From the NCBI GenBank assembly GCA_031835245.1, contig JAVKOQ010000466.1:1-34954 (forward strand): a DNA stretch of 34,954 bases, in the 5' to 3' direction. The notes under the pieces were generated by a model. The model saw nothing but the letters and a program-made list of their open reading frames with translations, was not told where the DNA came from and searched no databases. Positions 10,223 to 21,311 of this stretch are shown in pieces. A program made the translations under genes and the position numbers. The number at the start of each line of letters is the position of its first letter. Position 1 is the stretch's first letter. Source of the stretch: Balamuthia mandrillaris. Its lineage: Eukaryota > Discosea > Longamoebia > Balamuthiidae.

Positions 10223-13200
10223 GCTCTTAACTCAACGGAATCAACATAGGGAGAATGGGCAAGCTGATCGCGTTGCAGCAACCAAAGTTCACCGACTGGA
10301 TCGAGCTTCCTGGTTTTCCCACGAGACCGCTGACTTCCACTGGAAAATTCTTTGAGCTTCGCGCTCCGGCCAACGATCTTCAGGACGTTGTTCTCAGCTT
10401 CGGCAACGTGGCTGCCGGCAGAAGCATCAACCTTTATCCAATGCTGCCTGGTACCTCCGTTCGTTTGGCTGATCCCATTTGTGATTATTTTCGTTGCAAG
10501 GTTTCTTTTCTTTCTTTCTTACTCTCTTGTTGTGTTGTCTCTTCTTCTCCCTTTTGTCTTTTTTTCTTTTCTTTTTTTCTTTACAGTAGGACTCTTTTTT
10601 GTTGTTTTGAGTAACATGTTACTCAAATTTGATGGAACAGATTTATGAGAACAGAGTGGTGGCAGCATTAGCGGATGGTTGTGGATGGGGCAATGGTCCT
10701 GCGGAGGCAGCTCGTCGAGCAGCACACGCTTTTGTGTCTTTTTTCGAAGAGAGGCATCACACTATCAATGATTTAAGGTTAATCTTTTTTTTAGCGTTCT
10801 TCTCTCTCTCTCTCTCTCTCTCTTCTCATTCTATTGCCTCTTCGTTTCCTTTGTTTCACTCATGAAGAAAGGAGAAGAAAGACAGTAGGAGCCAACGGGA
10901 AGGATGAGGGAATAAAAATAAAATTAAAAAAACAAAAAAACAAACAAATGAACGAACGAACGCCAAACACTAACGCTTCTCTTTTCTTTAAATATTTTAA
11001 ACACAGGGAAGCAGGCAGACTGATCCTCCGAGCACTCGCCAAAGCCCACGAAAAGATCATCTCAGGTTATGATATTCGGGACATGGGCAACGTGGGCACA
11101 ACCACTATCTGCGGTGGCCTCCTCCTCGAACTCATCTCCAAGACCCAAATCAGCCATTCCATGCGCAACCTTGGAGAGGGCATCAAAGACTTGAAGCGAG
11201 TTCGCAGCAGGACCGCCAAGAGAAGCACTCCTGTGAGTATCGCAGAGTTGGCGGGGTTGGTGGATTGCAGTCCGAGCGATGATGAACGAGCCGAACTGGA
11301 AGCCATCGACCCAACCACTCCACGGCGTCCTGCCTCGGCTTCTGCTGAGCTTGCCCAACTCATCGAAGAAGAGCTACGAAAGAAAGAGAAAGAGGCGGCA
11401 GCAGAAGAAGCACATATGCAGAAGAAGCAAGACAGAACAATATGGCAGAACGAGTACCAACATCGCAACTGGGTGTTTGTCTGCGCCACCGTTGGCGATT
11501 GCAAAGCCTTTCATTACTCGCAGAAGAACAAGGAAATCATCGATGTCACTCACAACAATCGCCTTAACCAAGTGGATGCCACCGACCCCGGCGGCAGATT
11601 GGGTCCCTATAGAGGTTATGCCGGTGACAAAGAACCTGATCTTCGTAACCTGGGATTGTACTTTGTGCCGTGCCAACAGGATGACGTTATCTTTCTGGTG
11701 TCGGATGGCATTTATGATAACTTTGATCCACAGCATCATGGGCTCTTGCCCGTTGATCTAGGGGTACCTTGTTCTTTGTCTCGATGTGCTTTTGTTGTAT
11801 ATTTTTCTATCTTTTCAAATGCTGATGAATGTATTCGAAAAGCTACGAGGAAGTACTTGGGACGAAGCACAACTGCTAGATTTCGCGGGAGTGGAACGAG
11901 CCAAGACGGACTGGATGACTTCCAAAATGATGGAAGTGCTAACCAACGGAAGAGTGAAGAAGAAAAGACATATTCGTCCTACTACGCCTTTAGTTCGTGC
12001 GGGTATTCGCAACAACAATCAGCAGCAAACATATTATGCTTCCTTAAGCGGAGGAATATCACAACAAAAAGAAAACAAAGCATTTGTGCGAGAAGCAGAT
12101 ATTATAGCCAAATTGGAACGCCTGGAAGCTGCTATAGATCAAGAAGAAAGCGAAGCCACCAAAGCAGACCTATTGCAAGAGTTGGAAGAACTTTTGGATA
12201 CAATAGATGCGGAAGACTTTGGGGATGATGAAGATGCAGAAAATGGGGAGAGTGAAGAGGCTCAATCTGAGGATGACGATGATGAAAACAAACGAGAAGT
12301 AAAAGAGCAAAACGACGATGTAAACGAAAAACAAAAAGAGAAGGAAGTCATTGAGGATGCAACAACATCAGCTGCAACAGAGCAGGAAGGAACAAAGCAA
12401 AGTGAGAGCATAGAAAATGGAAGTACGCAAGACAAGAAGCAGAAGGAGAAAGAGAAAGAGAAGGAAGAACCCGAATTTGACACTATGCTATCGCCGTGGT
12501 ATATCGTAACCAAGTTGACGCAGGCCTGTCGTAAGATTGTACAACCCAGCGTCGATTTCATGCAGCAAAATCCTCATGCTCGCATGCCGAGCGATGACTA
12601 TGCTAATTATCCTGGAAAGGTTAGTTCCTTCTCTTCTTTTGTCATCTTGTTTTTCTTCATATTCATCTCCATCTTCTTCATATTCTCCTTCTTCTTCTTC
12701 TTGTTCTTGTTTTTCTTCTTCTGCAATATATTCTTTGCCTCACCTTTATAATTGAAAAAGATGGATCATACCACTTGCTTAGCTTTTCGAGTTGGTTTTA
12801 ACCAATTCTCAACTATGCTCGACCCAAATCGGTGCAGCCCTTATCCTTCGTTCGCCTCAACAACGCCACCAGTAACAACTACCTCCGAGTCATCATCCCC
12901 AAGACCGAAACAAAGCCAAAACCTAACGCGCTCCGTCAGTTATCCTCATGAATCATCACCTCCAACAGCAGCTTCAACGGCTTCCGCTTCTTCTGCTGAG
13001 TTGCAAAAAACAGACTCATATTATGGATATGCTTTTCCAGGTTCTGAACAAAAGGTCACGGATGACCCTATCTCTCTCTCAGCCTTTCTTCTCGGTTCAC
13101 AAACAGAAGAAAAAGACGACAAGCAACAAGCTGCTTCTACTTTCGGTCAAGTTATAACACCGTCCCCATCAACCGATGTACAAATGGAAAAAACAGAAGA

Positions 13201-15262
13201 AGAAAGAGTCAAAGTACAAAGCGGAACAACGATAATACCATCCAAACGAACGACGATGGCGCGTCAGTCTCTTCATCGACGCAGTAGATCTTTCTGTGCA
13301 GCGGAAGTTCGAGCTTTAGTTACCTCATCTTCTTCCTCGAATTCTGGTGGTTGGACCAGAGTGGAGCCTTCTCAAACTCTTTGCATTCCGGACATTCGTC
13401 AAAAGATTAACTTCTTTTTGGAGCTGGAGAACAATCGAAACAACAAGAGCAGCTTTTTTTCCACATCTTCAAACAGTTTCTCTATTCGAGATAGACAACA
13501 TACGACTTTCAGAAAAACGGAAGCCCGTATAGATCCATCAACAACACAAAAAGTTCAACGAATACAATTGCAAGAACTTCGAAGAAATGGAGAAGAGGAA
13601 GATAGCGAAGGCGAAGAAGAGCAAATGAGAAGCAAAACCTCAAGAACGTCAAAGAGCAATAGAGACGAATGGAGAAGAAGCAAAACCCCAAGAGATATGA
13701 ACAGCGTTGCGAAACGACAACGATGGATTGACAATATACAGCAAGAAGAGCCAGATAGTTCCTCTTCTATCGGAACAAGAAGAAAAGAACAAGGGTTCGA
13801 GTCTTCTGAAACAGAAACAGAATCAGACAAAACAGGCACGGGAACAACGACAGGAACGGGAACGGGAACTGATATGACTGGAATGGAAATGTCTGAATCA
13901 GAAACACCAGAAATGTCAGAAACAGACACAGAAACAGAGCCAGAAGCGGAGATGGAGAAACAGAAAGAAAAGGGAATGGGCGGAAGACGAACGTTGTTCT
14001 CTTTGGCGGAAAGTCAACCACTGAAAACTCAACGTTGGAAAAACTCGATAAGGAACTCAGAAGCGGAGGAAAAAGAGGCCGAAGAAGAAAACAAAACGCC
14101 CACAAGAAGACGAAGCGTGGACCTCCCTCTCTCCTCTTCTCAAGAAAACCTTCAACTTCAACAACGACAACAGCAAAAGGCAGAAGAAGAAGAGCAGAAC
14201 AGAAGGAAACAGAAGGAAAAAGAACTAGCAGAACAGGAAGAAGACGAAACTAAGAAACAGAATGAGGAAAAGAAGAGTGGAAAGAGTAAAATAGCATATT
14301 GGCAAAAGAAAGGAAGTAAGATCAACCAAGGCATGAAGAAGGTTCGAAGCTTCACCTCTCAACGACCTGCTGCCGTTGTTTCGTCTTCCACTCCTTCGCT
14401 TCAGTCCCCTACACCTACACCAAACAGCAACAACACCAAACAGAAATCCAACAAAAAACAGTCAAAAACAAAACGACCGACTTCGCTTTGTCAGATAACT
14501 TCTCCACTTGCTTCCTCGTCTTCTCCTTCATTTTCTTCCGCGAGGAACAATAACGAAGAAGACATATTGAAACGAGAAGAACGGGAAGAGTTGGAATATT
14601 TGAGAGAGTTGTTACGAAGAAGAACTGCTGCCTCGAACGACAAAGAAGAACAGCATATTCGCACAAAAGCAAATGAAAGCGAAGGAACAGAAACAGATGA
14701 AGAAGGAGAAGAAGATACAATTCAAACAAAACTGAGCATTACACCAAAGGAAGTGAAAGTGGAGTGTTGGTTTGAAGGAAAAAGAAGATCAACAAAAGAA
14801 GAAACGGAAGAAGAGCAAACAAGAACGATCATCGAATGTAAAGCGTTTCCGGCAACTCTCGTTTTGGTCTGCAAAGAGCAACAACATCAACCAGCCGAAG
14901 AACAAACGCACCCACAAGGCAAACCACCACCACAACAACAACGCGTGAATCGCTTCAAAGGAGGAAGCAAACAAATCGGTTTCGGTCGCTCCGAGTTGTC
15001 AAAGTTACTTCCTGATCTTTTGGAAGAAGCTCGGCAAAGCACTCCTCCACCTTCTCATCCACACACGCCCACAACACAAACAACAACAAAGAAGCGAACA
15101 ACTCGAAACGTGATCCTTCCCGATAGAGTGGAAGTGGATCCTGCGTCGATGGTGATGGTCACATCGGAGCAACTCGTTTCGTCTGCCCCCCCGCGTTCTC
15201 GAGGAAAGCTCTTCACTTTCACTTTCAGCAGAAGAACAACCACCTCGCTCAACCGGTTCTAA
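9278..15262 (+). CDS. Large PP2C (PPM)-like phosphatase with long low-complexity arms
   Basis: Seven exons (9278-9325, 9401-10160, 10250-10500, 10641-10777, 11007-11763, 11843-12619, 12761-15262) give 1743 residues. The first 265 residues are Ser/Thr-rich. A PPM/PP2C-like domain runs from about 270 to 925, and its metal-ligand motifs are in order: ADGCGWG (D365, G366), GNVGTTT (about 426-432), VGDCKAF, VSDGIYD (D632), and a final KMDHTT (D912) in place of the usual DN. The usual His of DGHGG is Cys, as in many divergent PPM enzymes, so metal-dependent Ser/Thr phosphatase activity is possible but unproven. An acidic insert of about 150 residues separates the last two motifs. The tail of about 800 residues is charged, with a Thr-Gly repeat near 1110-1125. 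The ATG at 9278 has an A at -3 and is the first in frame. An AATAAA lies at 15329. Confidence 0.82.
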
Positions 15263-15449
15263 CCGAAAAAAAAAAGTTTGTATGTCTTTTTTTTGTTTGT
15301 ATGAAATGTTTTTTTTTTTGCTGCATATAATAAAAGTTTTACAACAACTTTTAGCAGTCTTCTTTATCCAAAGAAGCAGCACAATTGCGAAGAGGCTTCA
15401 CTTGATCCTCTCCATGCTTGCTCCATTAATAACATGCAGGAGCATTCAT
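15263..15449. terminator. Convergent 3' region of PP2C-like and hydantoinase genes
   Basis: These 187 bases separate two stop codons facing each other. AATAAA at 15329-15334 on the plus strand, about 67 bases after the PP2C-like stop, is the likely poly(A) signal. I see no canonical signal for the minus-strand gene in the same interval. Confidence 0.55.
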
Positions 15450-18400
15450 TCACTCAAACAAAGAGGAAGGAGAGGGAAACGGAGCGATGGGTCGATAGTC
15501 CACTTTGTCCGCATCATAGCCAAAGGCCGCAGGGCCAACCACCTGCAACCCCTCTGCGGTCGTCAACAACGGGTTGGCGGGTTGAGCGAGGACGCTGACG
15601 CGAAGGCCGTAACGAACATCCTCGGTGAACACGTTTTCGCCGGTGAGGCTGTCCAGGATGGAGATGAGGTCAGGCACGACTGCCAGCAGCTTGCCGTCCT
15701 CGTTGTCGCGAACGAGGAGATTCTCGTTCTGAAAGTCGACCTGAACGGAACGACCTTTGAAGGGGGAGCCCTCTTCGTTCAGGCCTTCGATGGTGATGGT
15801 GCCCAGGGCAAAGCCGGCCTGGGTTCGGCGTTGAACGTCAGTGATCTTGCCGCGGAAGAGGAGAACGGCGGAGAACTTTGGAGAGGAGGTTATGGCCTCA
15901 ATCACGTCCCTCTTTTCTTCCCTTGCCAAATGGACCTTTATGTTGTTGTTGGTTAGAAGGAGAACAAGAACAACATTGGAAGGAAACGAACCGTTCGCCC
16001 GAGATGCCAAGCGGCACTGACGCTGTGCAGGACACATGTCCTCCTCAACGTTGCCCCGTTCAAAAGGTTACAGGCAATGCCGGCGATGCAGCCAAACTGA
16101 ACGGTGGCCGTTCTCAGCAGCTTTTCCACCCAGCTGGTATCTTTGGCGGCTGTCAACACGAGTTGGTTGCCCTTCTCGTCGGCGAGAGCGGTTGGAGTGA
16201 GAGGATGGCCGTAGATGGATGGCGTGTTCATTTGGAGTTGAGGGAAGGCCCTTCCCATCGTGTCGGCGTCCCTAAGGGGGAGATAAAGAGTAAATAAACC
16301 AAAGTTAATGAAGCAGAGAGAAGAAGGGCGGCGTACACGAGAGGAATGCCGGTGATGGCGGCGGTAAGCAGAGGTTCCAGAGCATTGAGACCACCAACCT
16401 CAGCCACCAATATAGCTGCTATGTCTTTATTCAGGTTTTGAAGCGCCTTCACTGTATATGGCAACAGAGTTCCGTGAGGAAGAAGAAGACCAAACAAATG
16501 AAGCAATGAAAACAACAAGCTGACATACCAGAGTTAGACACTTCATGACCAGATGACATCTTCTCCAGCATGACAGTCGGAGCGCCCATGAAGCCACATG
16601 CAACCACGTATTCGCTATCTTTCAACGAATGTGGACTGATAACTCTCATGCGGTGACGACGATCGGCATCCTGATTCCTTAGATGGTTGAGAAGGCGAGC
16701 TTTGGCCTGATATGGGTTTCCTTTGTAACGGAAAGAAAAGAGGGCACGAAAAAAGTGTTACAAAAGTGCTAAAAACAAAAAAAAAAACCCAAAGAACATA
16801 CCTCCGCCACCAGTACCAAAGATGCCAGCCCCAGTCGCGATGAACTCGATGTCTTCCTCTCCGATGATCCATTCCTTGTACCCCTTTTCTTCATTCACCT
16901 CTATCAACGGCTTATACTCTTTCACGCTCCGCTTTTGCTTCTTCTTTTGATCTCCTTCCTTCTTTGCTTCGTCTTTCGCTTCTTCTGTTTCTTCTTCTTG
17001 TTCTCCTTCCTCTTCGGTTCCATTCTCCTTCTTCTCTGCTTCTTTGTTTGATTGCCGGCGAAGACAAAACGTCTCCAAGTCCAGATCGCCAACAACCTTT
17101 ATCTTCACTCGCAGCAGGTCTCCTTTCGTGTACGCCAGAGGCACCTCCGCCACCTCCAAAACTTCCAAGCTGTCCTCTTTGGCTCCGTTTTCAATCGCCC
17201 TGCTCTTCGCTTTTGCCATCAATTCTTTTATAGCCGTTTCCCTGTTCGTGAAGCAAAACTCTTCCTTCTCCGTGTCTCCGTCTTCTTCTTCATTTCCTTT
17301 CCTTTCTGCTCCTTCTTTCTTATTCTTATCGAGACGAACGACAACATCGATACTTCCACTGACTTGAGCGATGGCAGCACCGATAGCGTTAGCAACTGCA
17401 TAATGGTTCGGTTTGATAACTTCACTCGCTCCTTCCAAACAACAGCCTTGCGATGATGAGGAAGGTACAAGAACACTTCCTCCACCTACGACGATGACTG
17501 GTTGTGCTTGTTGAGAGGTTTTCATGGCGTCGATCCCTTCTTCCAACTTTTGATTGATCATTCGCCGAACGCTTTCCAACAATTCAACATTCTTTGATAG
17601 TGTCTCTATCTTCTCCCTCCCTTGTGCTTCCAGTTCAGAAGACGGAGAAGAAGAGGGCCACCAGCCAAGAGCGGCGGCGATGTCGGAAGTTGTTAGAACG
17701 TCTCCACCAAAGAGGAGTGCTTTTGAGGTGAGTTGGTAGCCAACGCTCTCCGGGCCAATGCTCTCTACCGTCGAACCATCTTTGCTTCTTTTGATGATGC
17801 TTCCTCCTGTTTTATTTTTTTGTTAACAGAGAGAAAGAGAGGAGGATGGAGGAAGAGAGCAGCGACGGAAATGATATACAAACCCCCCAAACCAACCGAA
17901 AAGACATCGGGCATCTGAAAGTTGGTCAGGACCTCACCGACCTCCACAGCAACGCTTGCTGGGCGTGGAAAACCTCCCACCAACACGCCGAAGTCCGAAG
18001 TGGTGCCTCCTATATCAACCACTATAGCCTCCTTTAGCCCTGTTAAAAATGCGGCTCCACGCATAGAGTTGGTCGGGCCGCTAGCAAAAGTGAAGACAGG
18101 AAAGTCTACCACGTCTTCAGCGCTGATGACCGTTCCATCGTTTTGCGTGAGGAAGAGAGTGGTCGAAGAAGAAGCGAGGCCAGCTTGAAGGAGAGCGCTA
18201 CGAAAAGCGGAGACGGTTTTGATGGCGAGGGGACGAATGCTTGCGTTTAGTATAGCTCTATTTTTGTGTGTAATGCGGACGGCTAGTCAATAGGGAAGAA
18301 AGAAGGAGGGAAAGGGAGAAAGAGAAAGCTACGCATTCTCACGGCAAAGTATGCCGAGCTGAGCAACTTGATGGCTGAGAGTGATGCGAGCACGAGGGAG

Positions 18401-19221
18401 GTGTTGATGTACCAGCTGACCGACCTTCACGAGCTCGTGAGTAGGATTCGAAGGAGAGAAAACGCCGCTGATAACTATTTCGTTTAGACCCAACTCTTTG
18501 ATCTTCTCGCAGTGCTGTTTCACTTCTTCTTCGCTTATTGCTTCTATCTCTGTTTTTTATGAGGAGAGGAGGAGGAGTAGAAGAAGAACGACAAACGAAC
18601 AAAGAACAAAGAACCGTAAGAGAAAAAGTCACCAAAGTCGAAGCACACGAGAAGAAAGAGAAGGAGAGAAGAAAAATAACAAGTCTGAAAAAAAATTAGA
18701 GAAAGGAGGAGGACCTTGGCCGTCAAACTCGTAGCCACCAGATAGGAAGGCATGGTACCCGTAGACGACCTCCCTGAGGTCAGCCGGGAAGTCGCCAAAG
18801 GGAGGGATGGCCCTGGATGCCGGCCCGCACAGACGCAACACCGCCACTTTCCTGAGTTCTTTGCTCCTCTGCACGACCGCATTCACAAACTTATGTTTCA
18901 AACAAGAAAGAACTTGTATAAGTTGAAAGCTATAACGAAAAGAAAAAAGAAAGAAGGAAAAAAAAAAGGAGAGTGACGAACGTGAGTGGTGCCGATGATA
19001 ACGACGGAAATGTCGGAGGAAGAAAGCTTGGAGGAGGCAAGGACTTGGGACAAGGCCGAGGTGACGCCGCTGGTAACGTCTTTCGTGGTGGGTTGTTTGA
19101 CGGAGGCGACGACCTCGCGGCCGACCAACACAACGGCGTCCGTGTTGGTTCCACCGACGTCCACACCGATGATGGCGTTGCCGTTGGTTGTCTGGCCTAC
19201 CGTTGTTGGGTGTCGTTCCAT
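15450..19221 (-). CDS. Hydantoinase/oxoprolinase A fused to DUF917 (S-methyl-thiohydantoin desulfurase-like)
   Basis: Nine exons (19221-18982, 18889-18715, 18549-18333, 18257-17884, 17806-16802, 16720-16529, 16451-16337, 16271-15992, 15935-15450) give 1027 residues. The N-terminus (1 to about 190) is a Hydant_A_N domain with the nucleotide-binding VDVGGTNTDAVV. The hydantoinase_A core follows, with FTFASGPTNS, VDIGGTTSDFGVL and VGLGGGSI. From about residue 645 a DUF917 domain begins (FIATGAGIFGTGGGGNPY), with VACGFMGAPTV and MGRAFPQLQMNTPSIYG. HyuA-type enzymes open hydantoin or oxoproline rings with ATP. DUF917 is reported to act on S-methyl-thiohydantoins. The same fusion is known in bacteria and fungi, so this is probably a cytosolic ring-opening enzyme of unknown substrate. 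Two charged Glu/Lys-rich insertions interrupt the region between the domains (about 455-485 and 575-640) and look lineage-specific. Confidence 0.88.
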
Positions 19222-19478
19222 TAGGAGGAGCTACTCTTTTCGAACCGCTTGCGGGCTCCACGTGGCAATTATTACAAAATTTACAAAATTGTCAAGTATA
19301 TGGATAAAATGTTGAAATAATTGTCATTATACAATTATGTCGACGCTGGCGTCTTTTCGCTAAAGAGCATCCCACCCGAACTCGCTGCCACACGAGCTCG
19401 AAGGTCCATAGCCAACTCCTGCGTTCTTCCGTTCTCGATCATGGCGTGTGGCACTTGTTGGAGCTGACACGAACCCCA

Positions 19479-20204
19479 TCACTGTCCTTTTTTTTCCCCA
19501 CTCAGGGAAGCCGCCAGGAGGGAGATTCTTCGGGATGCCCACTCTCTGACGCCAGGGTGGCCGTAGTACTTTGCGCATCGGCGAACCTCTCGCAGGTAGT
19601 GCTCCGTCCACTTGCTCTCGTCGGTGCATACTGGAACAACTCGGTGGAAAAACCACTGCACAACCCCCAACGACCCCCTGGACGCTGCGCGTGACAACAT
19701 CCTGACGGGCGTCACGTAGGGGTTATATTGGACCTCCGGCTCCCACTTGCAGATGTCCCAACTGAAACCCCCGAAACTTTTGCCGTACTTGTAGCAATAC
19801 ACGCACTTGCAACCGTAACTCCACCACCCCCATTCCGGGAGGGTGGTCGCGCACAGTTCCTCGAGCACCTCCGCACGGTCCACATCCACCAACTTGATCA
19901 GCAACTCTCCCGGAGGGACACGATGGTCGTCTCCGTATTTCTTAAGCAGTTTCCGTTTCATCTGGGGAAACCCCAAAGCCCAATGCATGGCGGCCGGGGA
20001 CGGGGATTCCACAACAGTGCTAAGGAAGGTGGGTCCGCGGACGCCCGACGGGCCGTCGTTGAACTCTATGATCTCCCTCCAAAGCCGGCACACCTGCGCG
20101 GCGACGGGCGCCCAGTAAAATAGATCGAAATCCCAGAGAATCCTGCTCCACAGCTCGACTGGGAGATCCTCCCATGGAGGAAGAGGTTGCGCCGGCGTCG
20201 TCAT
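19479..20204 (-). CDS. F-box protein with ankyrin-like C-terminus, GC-rich and intronless
   Basis: Single-exon gene of 241 residues. Residues 9-45 (PWEDLPVELWSRILWD, then VCRLWREIIE) fit an F-box, which would bind Skp1 and present a target for ubiquitylation. The C-terminal half carries degenerate ankyrin-type units such as SRAASRGSLGVVQWF and CAKYYGHPGVREW. The middle is rich in Trp, Tyr and Cys. The open frame continues upstream to a TTG, but the first ATG is at 20204. The gene has no intron and is clearly GC-richer than its neighbours, while nearly all other genes here have introns. F-box/ankyrin proteins of this style are common in giant DNA viruses of amoebae and in amoeba genomes, so transfer from such a virus is one option and a fast-evolving host family another. 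The frame is open throughout. Confidence 0.72.
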   Translation of the reverse strand: MTTPAQPLPPWEDLPVELWSRILWDFDLFYWAPVAAQVCRLWREIIEFNDGPSGVRGPTFLSTVVESPSPAAMHWALGFPQMKRKLLKKYGDDHRVPPGELLIKLVDVDRAEVLEELCATTLPEWGWWSYGCKCVYCYKYGKSFGGFSWDICKWEPEVQYNPYVTPVRMLSRAASRGSLGVVQWFFHRVVPVCTDESKWTEHYLREVRRCAKYYGHPGVREWASRRISLLAASLSGEKKGQ

Positions 20205-21030
20205 GACGGCCGTATTTGATTCCCTTTCCTGAAGGGCAACGCGAGTATCGTATGATGTTCGTCCTACGTATTGCAAATTAACAGATGAGTGGATGGGGTG
20301 TTATAGCGTGCGGTTTCATTTCCAACTTTTTTCTGGTTTGCGGTACAACTTTTTTCTGGGGAATTTCCGATAATTTTAAAAATATTATCTTGCATTGAAA
20401 TATTTTTTGAATAATGATCAATGTCGGCAATAAATAGCTTTGCATTTTTTACATATTCTTCATTCCAGTAAAATGTTTGCATAGTATTCATTGTTGGCAT
20501 TCCAAAGGGAATAAGAGGAAAGATGAGAAGAAACGGAGGGGAGGAGGAGCATGGGTGGCGAAGCGACAGCCCTCGAAGGTCTGCCCGGCTATACCACCAA
20601 CAACAACAAGCAAACAAGCTGCCACCGCCGCAGTCCCACCAACCTCCACCGCCAGACAAAGCAGTTCCTCTCACCAACCTGTTTTCAGCCCTCTCGCTGG
20701 CCGCCGATGACCACAAAGAGGAAGAGGTCAGCCGAGCGGATGGCGTGGTGGAGGCCCAACGAAGAGAGAGCGTCCCGCAAAGACGCAAACGGCTCCTTTT
20801 GGGGTTGGAGCAAAAGAACGTGAAGCTGGTTGGGCGCGTGTGGCCCGCTGTTGTCACCGGCTTTACCTTGCAGGGCTTCCTTGTGAACGTTGAGGTTTGT
20901 GCTGAGGAGGGCGCCCATCGTGGGGAACCACAACAAAGCGCGCGGCAGGGCTCCACGGAGGAAGCTACAGAACCGCAGGACCAACCACCCGAAGGTTCGT
21001 TTTGCAAAGGAGAGAAGAAATAGATAACCA

Positions 21031-21067
<37 letters not shown>

Positions 21068-21311
21068 CATAAACTGAGGAGAACAGAAGAGAGGTAGGAG
21101 ATAATGAGGAGAGAGAGAGAGAGAGAAGCAGAGAGGAGAGAGAGGCAGAGAAGAAAATAGATAACCATGAGAGAGAGAGAGGACATGAAAACTGAGAGGA
21201 GAACTGAAGAGAGGGAGGAGGTAATGAGGAGAAAGAGAGAGAGAGAGAGAGAGAGAGTGAGAGAGAGGAGCAGAGAGGAGACAGAGGAGGTTGCGAGCTA
21301 ACCACAGACAC
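20205..21311. other. 1.1 kb region without an assigned gene: AT-rich promoter part, GC-rich block, GA-rich duplication
   Basis: Three parts. From 20205 to about 20520 the sequence is AT-rich and probably contains the F-box promoter; it holds a perfect 13-base direct repeat (AACTTTTTTCTGG at 20324 and 20347). From about 20520 to 21010 it is GC-rich with frames open on both strands: 20523-21023 plus, 20551-20823 plus, and a minus frame that includes 20913-20685 (MGALLSTNLNVHKEALQ and onward). None matches a family I know and they cannot all be real. From about 21011 to 21290 it is GA-rich repeat. A short lineage-specific gene in the GC block cannot be excluded. Confidence 0.45.
21011..21290. 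repeat. Diverged tandem duplication (about 135-base unit) rich in GA
   Basis: Two copies begin with closely similar words, AGAAGAAATAGATAACCAT near 21013 and AGAAGAAAATAGATAACCAT near 21149. Each continues through a GA run, a segment like AACTGAGGAGAAC, a segment like GGTAATGAGGAGA, and a GAAGCAGAGAGG-like end. The copies differ by substitutions and GA-run length. The block lies immediately before the exonuclease ATG and probably within its promoter or 5' UTR. Confidence 0.75.

Noticed and set aside
12262-14974. Several Ser/Leu/Phe-rich minus-strand frames opposite the PP2C-like tail
   Set aside because: They are antisense shadows of Glu/Lys/Thr-rich coding sequence.
20205-20276. Extended N-terminus for the F-box protein
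   Set aside because: The extension begins at a TTG, and the ATG at 20204 directly precedes the F-box.
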